A stretch of DNA of 64,000 bases from Pohlia nutans. Its lineage: Eukaryota > Streptophyta > Bryopsida > Bryales > Mniaceae. Position 1 is the first letter of the stretch. Each line of letters begins with the position of its first letter. Shown here piece by piece: positions 1 through 11,179 of this stretch. The stretch lies in the NCBI GenBank assembly GCA_022496805.1, contig CM040085.1, forward strand, positions 18,009,811 through 18,073,810, in the 5' to 3' direction. The position numbers and the translations under genes were made by a program. Under the pieces are notes generated by a model. It was not told the origin of the DNA. It saw only the letters and a program-made list of their open reading frames with translations, and made no database searches.

Positions 1-443
1 ATCCCCCCGAGCAAGGTGTGGCAACAGTACCGCACGGAGGCCAGGGCATCGAATGCTTGCAACAAGAAGAGAAGTTCTTGCAACAAAAAACACCAACTGA
101 TTACGCAGAGGAGTGATGCGAGTGCCAGCAATTGCAATATATGTGCAAGAGTTGGCACGGCTGAAACGTTGACAGTGATGAAGATTGATGCGTAGTGATC
201 ATGCATGTGATGCATCGATCGGAAAGCATCTGTGATACATGTGAAGACTCCATTGGATCTGCCGAGAATGTGCAGTCGAGCGGTCGAAGGAAACGAAATG
301 AAATGGAGCTGCTTGCCGTGTGCGGCCATCAGATTGATGGAGAAGCACCACATTTGGCATTGCTGGTAGCAATGACCGGGCCATTTCTATGCAAGACGTT
401 TCTGGACTCCTCACTACGATCATACCAAATGTCAGAATTCTAA
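1..443. repeat. Second copy of the kinase 5' flank
   Basis: This stretch aligns in patches with 3815-4080, which lies upstream of the kinase gene. Shared blocks are around 55-75 versus 3868-3890 (gcttgcaac...agaagag), 159-190 versus 3978-4005 (ggctgaaacg...gacagtgaag) and 205-225 versus 4028-4048 (tgatgcat.gatcggaa). No gene is supported here. The simplest reading is that it is the promoter or leader of a tandem kinase copy on the minus strand beyond the left edge. Confidence 0.5.
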
Positions 444-754
444 GGTCAAAAACCAAGTTACCATGGTCAAAGGTCTCATAGCCAAAGTCAAAAACTCTGA
501 AATCAAATTCAAAATCAATTTTTTTGGTAGAGCTGGTCTATTTAACTGTTCTCAATTACTTCAGACATGCTGCATTTTGATTTTGGGATTTTGTTTTGCA
601 AGCTTTGGCGTTGGCTATGTGGTTTTTGGCCACAACCATTGAATTTTGGGCACGACCACCTACTTAGCACGCCAAGAATGATGGTTCTCCATTTTGGTCT
701 TGCAGGTTTTGGCATAGCCATTCGGTCTCTGACCATGGTAACTAGGCATTTGAC
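444..754. mobile_element. Short inverted-repeat (MITE-like) element
   Basis: The arms at 444-490 and 704-754 are imperfect inverted repeats of about 48 bp; both contain gttaccatggtca followed by a shared agcca block. The roughly 210-bp centre has no coding sequence. The superfamily is not recognised and no target duplication is clear. Confidence 0.45.
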
Positions 755-1357
755 ACTATGGTTTATATCATGTACAGAATTATATTTCTTACACTTCATA
801 CGTCCAGTCATTAGGAATGAATGAATTGCACAAGTTTTCCTTCCTCTTTTGCAAATGATAAGTTACAAATGATCTTCCACTTGCAACATGTGACACCTGG
901 TGATAATATAAAGGGCCAAGGGTTACTTGCGTGCATATATACACATAAGTCTGTAGCATTAAAGAAAAGTAGATGATACCCATTTGATTGTTAAGAAGCA
1001 ATTCATCGCTCAAAAGAGATAAAAGTTCACATGAATATGATGAGGCTCTCAGACTTAATACAATCTAAGTTTTACTTAGTTTGTAAGTCAGTGTGGTATG
1101 AACATAGTCTATCGACTATAACTTATCTTTGCATTTGCTTCAATCTCTCTCTAAGCTTCCAACTTATACACTTAGTCCATCATTATGCATGAAATTTGTA
1201 TTCCAAACAATACATATATTGTTAATATGCCTACATAAACCATGTCATAATTCCTATGCAACTCAGTATAATAAACATAAATAATAAATTTACAACCATG
1301 GTTGTGTAAATGTGAAAAACTGGAGCCATTCAGCTTTTGATTTCAGTTCGGATTGGT
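755..1357. other. Kinase 3' flank, no gene seen
   Basis: This is AT-rich DNA downstream of the minus-strand kinase. It probably holds the kinase 3' UTR. I see no further gene, RNA or clear repeat. Confidence 0.4.
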
Positions 1358-3277
1358 TCATAAGACACCTTTGTTGGCCCAAACCAGGAATATGATACAA
1401 ATTAACACACCACATAATAAGCCTTTCCACCCGTGGAATTTTGAGATGATGTAGTATCTGAAAAATCGAGACAACGCATTTACTCTCAATCCTATATAAC
1501 TCAATAATTTACTCTCATGAAAACCAGATATTGAATATCTTGTATACCCAAACAGTAAATCGCTAAGGCCTGAGACTGCTGAGATCTTATATCCCAGATA
1601 CAGCAAAATGGTTTCGTAGGAGAACACTCGAGAGAACACTCCGTCCAGAAAATCTGCAACATTATCATAAAATGGATGATATATAGTCATGCAGTACCAT
1701 TTCACAAGAAACTCGTTCCTCACTTTTCCATAAATAGCACCCTCCAGCACGTGCAGCTGATCATCAATGCCTGCAACAGCTGAAGCAGTTGTTCTGCTCA
1801 CTCCTGCATCCAAGAGGCTCTTGATAAAAGCTCTCACGGTTGCAAACTTGTCGAGGTATGTGACCTCGGATTCTGACATTTTTGACTCCGCTGCACCATC
1901 AAATACCCACAGTCGTCTTACAAGGAACAATATATGCCCTAATCGCAAGAATATTGAGGGTTGGAAATCCGCATCGCTAGAATTATCGATTCTATCAATA
2001 TGGTTACGGAGTTCGTCTCCCACTGCGAAGATGCCACCAGCCGTCAGTTTTGACTGGTGTTGCATCAACGTGTCCAGCCTCCGTCGTTCCACAGATTCAA
2101 CGAACGGCAACGAAGGGTGTCGAACATGCGAATCCCAACCAAACTTGGACATGAATTCTTCGGAGGTGGAGATGAACTCGGCGATCAAGCGTTGAAGCTT
2201 TGCAGTAGCTGGGAGAATATCAAGTCCTGCAGTGTGAAGCTCCTGTGGAGTTAACAGAGCTTGCTTCAATTCCACTAGGCATGCTTCCGGTGATGCATCC
2301 AGCCACTTCGCATCTGCCTCTCCATGTGATTTCTGCAAATCTTGCCATGCTTCAAGTTCGCCAGCGACGAAGTCGATCTTTTTCAGGAAATTCACGATAT
2401 CAGTAAAGCTGGGTCGAGCATCTGGATTCTGGTGCCAACAACTGCGAATAAGGTTCTTCAGAGGTTCAGAAACATGATCGGGGAGCTCAGGTCTTCCGCC
2501 GGACAAAACCAAGTTGTAGTTGAACCAGGGGTGGCCATCAAATGGAGTTTTTCCAGTTAGAATCTCGTAGCAAGTCATGCCGAAGCTGTAGACGTCGGCT
2601 GCTTGCAATTGCATGCCTGAAAGTGGAAGCCTGTCCTCGGAAAACACGTCTAGGGTTTGCAAGATTTCAGGGGCTCTCCAAAACCCTGTTCCCACCACAC
2701 CGACTGAGTTTTCAAAGTCGGCAATATAAACTTCTGGAATCTTGTGAACGAGAATGTTGGCCGCTTTGATGTCTCGGTGGTAGATCCCGAAGCCGTGTAG
2801 AGATTTGAAGCCCAGGGCAAGCTGTGAGATGATATGCACTGCAATGTCTTCTGGAAATGGTGCACGCTCTCCATTGTGTCGAGAGTCGATGATAGAGCGG
2901 AGATCAGTGGAAAGCCGTGGCATGACGATGCACAAAGAATCATCGTGATCGAAGAATACGCCGAGAGGAGAGCAGACATGAATGGAGTTGAGTGTAGTCC
3001 GCAACTGTAGAGGAAAATGGCCTTGTGAGATGCCTTTCAATGGCCTGAATTTCTTCACAGCCAGTGACAGAGACTTCGGGAGGAAACCTGATTGAAAACT
3101 TGCTTCGTGGATTGTTCCCTGACCCCCTTCTCCAATTCTGCGACCAATGGTAAATTGGGCGCGGTCAAAGATTTTCAGACCCTCTTGAATTACTCTCTCT
3201 CGCACTTCACTTACACATTCATGGCGGTTGGATGGACGAACCTCCGTCCAAAGACTTGACTCTCCAGTTGCAGACAT
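1358..3277 (-). CDS. TKL-like protein kinase with C-terminal membrane anchor
   Basis: A single intronless frame. The first true ATG is at 3277 (MSATGESS...), giving 639 aa; upstream of it only a GTG codon stays open. The kinase domain covers about residues 43-300: glycine loop GEGGQGT (49-55), AVKK with catalytic Lys75, HRDIKAAN (Asp168), APE (202-204) and a normal C-lobe (DVYSFGMTCYEILTGKTPF, then CWHQNPDARPSF). The DFG motif reads DFE (187-189), and the activation loop to APE is short. Residues of about 305-610 are an unrecognised, mostly helical region. The last 24 or so residues are a hydrophobic stretch ending just before the stop, which suggests a tail-anchored membrane protein with a cytosolic kinase. 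The catalytic Lys and the HRD Asp are kept, so activity is possible despite the altered DFG. Its 5' flank is duplicated at the left window edge, which hints at a tandem family. The substrate is unknown. The kinase call is strong; the subfamily is tentative. Confidence 0.88.
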   Translation of the reverse strand: MSATGESSLWTEVRPSNRHECVSEVRERVIQEGLKIFDRAQFTIGRRIGEGGQGTIHEASFQSGFLPKSLSLAVKKFRPLKGISQGHFPLQLRTTLNSIHVCSPLGVFFDHDDSLCIVMPRLSTDLRSIIDSRHNGERAPFPEDIAVHIISQLALGFKSLHGFGIYHRDIKAANILVHKIPEVYIADFENSVGVVGTGFWRAPEILQTLDVFSEDRLPLSGMQLQAADVYSFGMTCYEILTGKTPFDGHPWFNYNLVLSGGRPELPDHVSEPLKNLIRSCWHQNPDARPSFTDIVNFLKKIDFVAGELEAWQDLQKSHGEADAKWLDASPEACLVELKQALLTPQELHTAGLDILPATAKLQRLIAEFISTSEEFMSKFGWDSHVRHPSLPFVESVERRRLDTLMQHQSKLTAGGIFAVGDELRNHIDRIDNSSDADFQPSIFLRLGHILFLVRRLWVFDGAAESKMSESEVTYLDKFATVRAFIKSLLDAGVSRTTASAVAGIDDQLHVLEGAIYGKVRNEFLVKWYCMTIYHPFYDNVADFLDGVFSRVFSYETILLYLGYKISAVSGLSDLLFGYTRYSISGFHESKLLSYIGLRVNALSRFFRYYIISKFHGWKGLLCGVLICIIFLVWANKGVL

Positions 3278-4248
3278 TGGTGCTGGTACCACGAGAGATC
3301 GACTCTACAAATTGCAAAGCAAAAACGGCATCGTGAGCACACTCTACTTCGACAGCTAGCAATGCACCAGATCAAACCTCTGTTGAAACAGGAGTCACAG
3401 ATACGCCCCAAACACTTCATCATTCACCATTCTCGATGAGTTTTAGGGTTCCAGAATTCATCGACCAAGCCCTAAAACTCATGCAGTACATGATGAGATG
3501 ATCTGCGGGGAGTAGCTGTGACTCCCCAACATGTTGTGTCAAGAAGGGGTTAGACTCTCTAGTGTGATCAACAGAGAGGTTTGGCTAGATATATGATGAT
3601 GAGTGCCTCACATATAATTAAAAGAATGTAAGTTTCTGCAGAACGTCGATCAGCCTGACTGATGCTATATATCACCTCACAGCAGACCAAAAAAGTCTGA
3701 ATTCTCCCAGGTAAAAAAATTCCACTGAAAAATCAAAGTCCGTGTGCAGATGAACACATACCTTGTTTCACGGATACAAATACACCACTCACGGCCAAAT
3801 GAGGAAGAATGGACGATCGATCCCCTTCACGGTGTCGCCTCGTGAAGCAAACGGCGACCAAGTCTTATGCTTGCAACGAGAAGAGGAGTAGAAAAATCAC
3901 CAGATCACGCAGCCTGGAGGAGTCAGGTTGGTGAGAGTAGCTATGACTAGAAATTGGTGAGGATATACCGACAACCAGGGCTGAAACGCTGCCTGACAGT
4001 GAAGAAAAGGAAGCGGTGCACGCTGATCTGATGCATGGATCGGAATGCAACTGGTATACAGATCGATGATAAAATGATGTTGCACCCGTTTCTATCAGCG
4101 AATTGAATCCTATGACACTCTTACGTTCCGAGCACGAGAGCAGAGGTGCAGGGGTGTCGGTAGAATGAAAGAGTCAGAGAGAGTGCTGGGTAGGTTCGAA
4201 ACGCGGGCCGTGTGGGTCCGTCGAGGACTGTGACTGGCCATTTTCTCT
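3278..4248. promoter_or_regulatory. Kinase 5' flank (leader and promoter region)
   Basis: This region lies upstream of the minus-strand kinase start. The part at 3815-4080 is the copy related to 1-250. No other gene is supported. I could not place a TATA box or transcription start with confidence. Confidence 0.4.
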
Positions 4249-4981
4249 TTAACCCCTAAACGCCGCCGAGACCGAAAAATGGCTTATGAATGAAGTTGAT
4301 TGTTCAATTCCAACTGCTGCGTGGATGATTTCCATCCAATTCTTTATGTGAAGGGCTTTGCTTGGTGATGCCACCCCTTCAAGTTAAATTCAAATCATTC
4401 AAGCTATTTTTAGATTATACATGGGGTCCCAACTACAAAAAGAGTCGTAAAAACGGTTCACCGTGTAGTGTATTTTGAATTTTTTGCTTGTCCTACTTAA
4501 ACTAAATTTAGGCCATGAAAATAAGTTCCATTGCATTTGAGCATAACTAACAAAATGAAGTTTGCCAAGTCTAGTTTCTACTCCACTTTGAATTTCTGGA
4601 AAAATTTAAAAATTGCGTGTTTTATTGTAGTTACAAATTCGGTAGGTATCACCAAGGTGTAGCAAAATTTCTAAATTTAAATACACAGATGATTTTCATT
4701 AACTAAACTTTTCTTTATTGTAATTTACACCTTAGGTAAAAAAATCGGAATTTTCTAGTACATTTTGTAATTGATATAGATTTTCTTTACAATCACTTTA
4801 TAAAACCATAGTAATTTCAAATTTTCACCAAAATTTATGAAAAATTCATGATTTGTAGTAGACATGTGACTTCATCTACTAAAAATATAAATTTGAATTC
4901 AGGTATTATTTTTAGTAGCAAAATTGAGTGTGACAGATAAAAGATGATTCCATGGTCATAGGCCCAACCTTTACTGGTTAA
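4249..4981. mobile_element. TTAA-flanked element (left end good, right end weak)
   Basis: It starts TTAA-CCCCTAAACGCC at 4249 and runs to the TTAA at 4978-4981, where the inverted right end reads CCAGTAAAGG, a diverged match to CCCCTAAACG. The interior is AT-rich and non-coding. The TTAA at 4978 is also the left end of the next element, so the two abut. Confidence 0.45.
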
Positions 4982-5916
4982 CCCCTAAATATCCTCACCT
5001 CCCTCCAGATTTGGAGATTTTCGAAGATATCTTATAAAATGTAACAAAGAGGGATATTTTGAACTTGATATATGAATAAAAGTTGTATATTATGAATTTT
5101 TGATTCTATCCATATCATTAGGGCCGCTTCACACTATGGCCGAAGGTCGACAAGCCGTCAATTTCCACCAATCGGATTGCAAGAAACCAAGAATTCGGCC
5201 TCTCGACCTTTCACTAGAGGCCAAAGTCCAAAGGCCGTCGCCCTTCAAATGCCTACATGGCAACACTTTTTGACCAAGGCGACGGCCTCTCGAAAGAAAG
5301 TTTGGGTCGGACGGGAATGGAAACCCAAACTATGGTCGAGAAGCCATCGATTTCTTTTCATAAAAAATGAAAACTATATTTTATTGCCTATTTTCAGCCC
5401 ATTTCTTTGGACTCTCAACAAAGTTTGGCCACTCAATCCCACTGCCTTTCGACTTGGACGGCCATAGTGTGAAGCGGCCCTTGGATTTATGGTCACAATC
5501 ACCAATATATTTGTATAAAATTTGAAACTTAAAATTCAAAATTATTTTGTAATTTGATTATGAATAAGATATGGACAATTTGTACATGAAATTTTTGTAA
5601 TTGGTTTAGAAATGTAATACTCTAAGTGTATTGATTTTTGGAGATTTTTGGTTGCTTAATTTTATGAGTTGACTTTTTAAGAGCACTTTTACACTGAAAT
5701 CTTTGAAATTTTAGGCGAATTCGATTACAACATGAAAGAGGCATAATTTTTTTACAAATTATTCCCTTTCTAATTGGATCACACATGCATGAAGCCAGCT
5801 TCCTATAAAATCTATAGTAGAAAATCCACACTGCAAAAAGTGCATGACGAATGAGAAAACTGTGTTTGATATTGTACATCGTTTACTTTGTGGACAATTG
5901 GACGTTTAGGGGTTAA
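4978..5916. mobile_element. TTAA-flanked piggyBac-like element
   Basis: The left end is TTAA-CCCCTAAATATCC (4978). The right end, read in reverse, is TTAA-CCCCTAAACGTCC (from 5916). The interior is AT-rich and non-coding and is itself interrupted by the 360-bp element at 5121-5480. TTAA targets and C-rich terminal repeats are typical of piggyBac elements; no transposase is present. Confidence 0.6.
5121..5480. mobile_element. 360-bp MITE with GGGCCGCTTCACAC ends
   Basis: Perfect 22-bp terminal inverted repeats begin GGGCCGCTTCACACTATGG at 5121 and mirror from 5480. The flanking triplets are TTA (5118-5120) and TTG (5481-5483), an imperfect version of the 3-bp TWA duplication of Harbinger elements. 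The inside is GC-richer than its surroundings and carries further short palindromes (ggcctctcgacc...aggcc near 5198). It has inserted into the TTAA element around it. Confidence 0.75.
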
Positions 5917-6286
5917 TTAGTGAATCAAGCCAACTACACTGAATGACGTATTTAGTGTCCCGAGACACTCTTTATCAACCCATACACTGTTTAATTTTAG
6001 GGAGATATAGTGTCCTAGTAAGAAAAAAATGAATGTAGTGTCCAATGACATATGGCAACTTTATAAATAACATGGCATGCCACCTCATGACTCATGTCAC
6101 TCTCATTACTTGAAACGAATATGGCACTCTCAATGAAAGTGGAAATAGCAAGTGGCAAACTCTTATGTACTTGTAGGGACATTATTTCTCCTCACCTTTG
6201 AACGAATTGTGGTAAAAGACATCAATTCTCCCTGAACACTAAATATGCCATTTAGTGTATCTATAAAGGAACATAGATTCATGGTT

Positions 6287-7782
6287 TTAACCCCTAACCG
6301 TCCCGACGTCCATATTTTGGACATTTTTTGGGGTACATTCACCTTCGAAGAGCTGTAACTTTTGCAAAAAGTGTCCAAAAATAATGAAATTTTTCAAAAC
6401 TCCCCACATGATGTATGGTAAAAATTTCAGATCAATCCGAGATGAATTGAATTTTTGGTGATCATTTGAAGTAGGTATCTTTTTTTTGGACAGTTGTGTG
6501 AATTTTCATGGCAGCAACTTCGGGGGCTTGTATCTCCCATTACAAAAAGTCTGAACCCTAATGTAGGCCCCTTACATGTTACCAAAAAAAGCAGCAAAGC
6601 TAAACATGAGAAGCAACTTTCTGACTAATTGGGGTGTCAGCTTGTGTAAACTTCAAGAGTTTGATAGGAGCTAATCAATTACAAGAGCTAGACATTCTGT
6701 AATGAGTAATTAACTCAGTAGTTAAGGGTTTAGACATTCTGTAATGAGTAATGAAGATAAACATTAAGAAAAAAAACATGTGCGAGTGCACAGAAAAAAA
6801 TTAGTATGTATATATAAGACTTCAGATGATTGGTCAAATTAGTATGTATATATAAGACTTTAGATGATTATATGTATATATGAGACTTCAAATGATTAGT
6901 ATGTATATATAAGATTTCAGATGATTGACTTCAGATGATTGGTCAAAATTAGTATGCACTCCCACATGTATATCCAGCATGTATACCCAACACTCCTACA
7001 TGTATACCCAGCATCTGACCCAACTGTATACCCATGCATCTGACTCAGAAAAAAGTGCACTCCCATATGTATACCTAACATCTGACCCAGCTGAAGCCGT
7101 CATGATTACACTACAGTAGTGAGCAACATTAGGGGATATTTGGACATTCAAGACAAAATAAATGTAATCTTGGGGTCCTCTTAAGCACATCCTAGAGGCC
7201 CCCCTATGAGCTGACATTTTCTCTAATGTTCATCCCAAGTCTGTTTTCAATAAAACTTGTTGGGTTGAATTCCCCTTGAAGTTTAGTTATCATGGTAAAA
7301 TTTCCATGTCAATCCAGGTTGTTATGAATGTTTGGGAGTCATTTTAGTGCACGGGTCTAGTTTGGACACTTTTTGCTTTTTGGTTCAAATGGGTCACTTT
7401 TCGGGCTACTTTTTGACATTGCAAGGCCATTTTAGGGCACATTAAACTTTTTCATGAGGATTTTCTGGTACCAATGTGTTTATATGATGATTTTGAACTA
7501 CTTTATAGTTCAAAGTTTTTTCATTTGAGTAATTTTGAAAACAAATTTCACCTCTAACTGTGTTGCTAGGAAAATTTCAGCATCCTTTTTTAGCACTAAA
7601 ACACTATGATCTTGCAATCTATGCGGCCAAATGACCCCAAAACTGATCCACGTGATCTACAACATGTATGTTACAAGATTGTATGGTTGAGATTTCTCTA
7701 CCTCACTTACATTTAGACCTATAACACATCAAAAGTGATGATGATTTTAAGCCCAAAAAAGCTAGGGACCCTTAGGGGTTAA
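6287..7782. mobile_element. TTAA element, family A, long copy
   Basis: The left end is TTAA-CCCCTAACCGTCCCG and the right end ...CTTAGGGG-TTAA. Both ends and most of the inside match the element at 23173-23987 (shared left-end text tccatattttggac, right-end text gctaggga.ccttagggg). This copy has about 690 extra bases, roughly 6538-7225, holding direct repeats: units around agtatgtatatataagac at 6805-6925 and around tgtatacccagcatctg at 6965-7090. It is non-coding. Confidence 0.75.
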
Positions 7783-8568
7783 CCTCTAAGCTCCCAAGAG
7801 ATCATTTTTTGGTTGCTCCCATTTTTCCAAGGCTGCCGAGGTCCAAAAACAAAACATTTTTTCAAAATTAAAAACATGATGCTATAGGTAATTGGAATCA
7901 TGTTCTTCTTTCCGATGCAATTGGAATTATATTCATAAGATCAAAACTCCCCTAAGGGGAATTTTTCAATGTGAAACACCTCAATGTTAAAATCAGCTAC
8001 AATACTTTGGGTAAGCTTGCCAAAAGATTTAAACCAATGAGATTCATTGGGTACCTCAAAGGAACTTTTGACTAGCTCATTGGGTTGCATGCTATGAGTT
8101 GTGGGTTCTTTCAATTGGAAGAGAGTTGAAGGAATAATCCAATTTGGCCAAAATCTCTTGCTTTCTTTCATACCCCCACCCATTACAAGGTCTCTAAAAA
8201 ATGCTAATGGATTGAACATGTTATCAAATTAAGTCATGTATCTTGTTAACTACCTCATCTTGAGGATGGTCAAAAATGGCACATCATTTCAACTTTTTAT
8301 TGGTTTGGGAGCCCATCAAAGCAAGGTTGCCCAGGTTTTTCAGGGATTGAAATTTCAAAATCTCAACTTCATTTGCTATAATCTTGACATCTATATGGTC
8401 AAATATTTTGAAAATTTGAAGGATGGTTTATAAGACCTGGGAGTTCAAGATCTTACAGTTGGAATGTGGAAAAAAAAGCTTTTGAAAAGCATTCAAAGAT
8501 CATCAACGAAAATAACCAAAATTTTGCAATTTTGGGTGGGAAAATCCCCTCGAGTGTTTAGGGGTTAA
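7779..8568. mobile_element. TTAA-flanked element
   Basis: The left end TTAA-CCTCTAAGCTCCC shares its TTAA (7779-7782) with the right end of the preceding element. The right end is GTGTTTAGGGG-TTAA (8568). It is about 790 bp and non-coding. The terminal repeats are diverged. Confidence 0.55.
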
Positions 8569-8751
8569 ATGTCAAATTCAATTGATTATTTTGAGAAAAA
8601 TATAATTCATGTAAGACCAAATCTTAAATCACCATAATGAATGTAGATTATAACATTTATATGTCAAAATCAAATAAATTTAAACAATACGGATCTACAG
8701 TACTCAAAATTGAAAAAAAAAAAAACATGAGGTTGAATTTGAGTTTCCGTT
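8565..8751. mobile_element. Truncated TTAA element, family D
   Basis: The sequence from 8569 (atgtcaaattcaattg) to about 8751 (acatgaggttgaatttg) is a degraded relative of the elements at 14731-14992 and 43863-44081. Its own terminal repeats are lost. Confidence 0.45.
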
Positions 8752-8827
8752 AGAACATCTCCATCATACCTGGCATATTAACCTGCTAAATAAATTTTAA
8801 CTTTTGATATATTCCTATATAAATATG

Positions 8828-9379
8828 TTAACCTCTAAGCGTGCATGGAGCCTCAAGGAGCCATGTTTGGCCGTTTTTCAATCAGACTTTGATTTACACC
8901 TAGTACCTAATTTCAAATGAAAATGGTTCCAACTAAAAAAGTGTGGGGGCTATCTTATACTTTCTAGTCCAATATACCATTCTTCAAAAAATTCAGAATT
9001 GCGTATTTTATAGCACTTTAAAGCTCAAAACCCTAAAATTCCAATGTACATTGCAGAAAGAGTTTTCTATTGAATTTCTTTTTATGTAAGTTCAAGAAGC
9101 ATACCATCTATACATTGTTGTTCATCACTATTATTTACATCTTCCCTAAAAATTTCATACTATTCAAAGCATTTTTGTAATTACTATGATTTTACAAGAA
9201 AAAAATTCAAAAAATCTTATAAATTTTATTTTTATTTAAATAATTATAAAAAAAATTAAGGTGAATTGGTTTAGCTATACCTTATATGAGAAATATACCA
9301 AAATAATATAATATATTTTGAATGTGAGGAATTGATGAGGTTTGACCGCGTAGTTGTAGTGTGGACTCTTGAGGGTTAT
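8828..9379. mobile_element. TTAA element, family E
   Basis: The left end is TTAA-CCTCTAAGCGTGC and the right end ...CTTGAGGG-TTAT. It shares its left end (caaggagcc region), its interior and its right end (gatgaggtttgacc) with the element at 29196-30366, which carries a further insertion. About 550 bp, non-coding. Confidence 0.7.
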
Positions 9380-9996
9380 ATAAACACAATAATATTTGGA
9401 TTTGGAAATTGAATGACTGAGAGACACTTTATTGAAAGTACACTAGTTTTTAAAGTTTTCCATGTCCAAGGCAAATCATGCTTTAAAAAGAAAAATCAAC
9501 CACTAGACACAGTAAATTTGGTTTGGATCTGAAATGAATGATGAATGGCATGTTCTCACCTCTGAGTGTCCCCGAGATAGATCCCACTCTCAATTCCTGA
9601 TAGTAGAAAATAATGTCACAATTAGCTTGCACCTATAGTTGAACAGACTCAAGGACGTTTGTATAGTATGGTCCACTAACTCTTCTTGGTGAACTAACAA
9701 CATTTTGGTGCACATTTGTGCACTTTGAGCATTTTGTTTAGAAAGCTAACTTTCACCAATTTAAGAATTATGTAGCAATGATTCAATGAAAAATGAGCGA
9801 ACCAACTTCTAGATTTATGTACATATTATTCAAAAAATAAAATTTTAGAATGTTGATGTTTGATGTTTGATGTTTGATGTTCAAAATCTTCAAACATCTT
9901 CAAAATCCTAATCATCATGATGTTGAAGATGTTTGAAGATTAAATAAAGAAACAATTAATCCCTTCTAAAAATAACGCATTTGAAAATTTGAAACT
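9380..9996. other. AT-rich spacer with one hairpin
   Basis: No gene is seen. At about 9850-9943, tandem tgatgtttgatgttt is followed by cttcaaacatcttc and later gaagatgtttgaag, which can fold as a hairpin. Confidence 0.4.
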
Positions 9997-11179
9997 TTAA
10001 CCCCTAAAGGACCGGAGTGTTCTTCCTCCAAAAACACTCCAATGCTGCCATTTTTACTCCCCCATGCAAAAAATCCAAAAAAATGTTATTTTTTACCTTC
10101 TAACCGTAAGATCTTGTCCTAAACTATTTGAAAAACATACACAACAAATTTCGTTGATTTTGACCGCACGGATTGCAAGATGATTGCGTTTGATGGAAAA
10201 AAACACCCCAAAAAAACACATGCCCGAAAATTTCAGATGCGTTTGACCACAGCTACATCAAAAATACCTCACTACCGAAACTTGTCGCACTTCACTTTCA
10301 CATTCTATATGATGTTACTTAGTTGTGTACCAATTTTCGTTGCGTTTGGAGATGTTTAGGATGTTGAATAACACCTTGCACTTGTTGGGGGTTTAAAAGT
10401 TCAAAAAAGACTATATGTTTTTGGAATTGCAATATTTTCGACTTTCTTTATTTTACAATACTAATCCGAGCGGTGAAACACAAGTACATTCCACCCTCTA
10501 CAAAATGGCAAAAAAAAATTTGAAAAGAAAATAAATCTCCAAGTTTTAGAAGACATGTAGCACATTTTCTAAGAATTTTGGGGGTTAGGGGGGAAATAAA
10601 GGGTGGAGGAAGGGAATTGAAGTGCCAACCCATTCCAATGTTCATGACCCACCTAACTCTCAAGGTACACTGCCACGTGGCAGTCCCTCATTGGATGTTT
10701 TTTATTTTTTATTTTTTATTTTTAAAAATGATTTTATTTTTCAAAATTTTAAATAATATTTTTAATTATGAAATTGAACTTTTAGTTTAAAATAATAATT
10801 TTCAGTTTAAAATTATAATTTTTTTAATAATTTTTTTAAAATATAATTTTTAAATTTTTTTATGAGTTTGGAAAACGGGGTGGTCTTCTGCCCCCCACAG
10901 TCCACCCCATTTTCCACACACCGCCCATCTTGTTGCCCCCCCCTAAAATTCAACTATTTCTCTAGTGCCCCGCTGCCCTTTCTCCCGAAAAAAACACATT
11001 TCCCCTCATAAATTTCACATACGGTGTCGGAATTCAAAAAAAAAAGAATCCCCATTTTCGTGGCACATTGGGGAATCTACTATTAAATTTCCTTCAAAAT
11101 TTGATTAAAAATGTGTTCACCGGAACCTACCCGATTGTCTAAATGTCCTAGTTAGGACACTTGGTCCTTTAGGGGTTAA
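9997..11179. mobile_element. TTAA element, family B
   Basis: The left end is TTAA-CCCCTAAAGGACCGG and the right end, reversed, is TTAA-CCCCTAAAGGACCAA. Its right 100 bp or so, reversed, match the left end of 54704-55744 (ctaggacattt...cgggtaggttcc). 1.18 kb, non-coding. Confidence 0.75.

Noticed and set aside
1358..3292. Kinase start at 3292
   Set aside because: The codon there is GTG; the first ATG in frame is at 3277.
6800..7090. CRISPR-like spaced repeats
   Set aside because: The repeats are diverged and contiguous without unique spacers, and the genome is eukaryotic; it is a simple tandem repeat.
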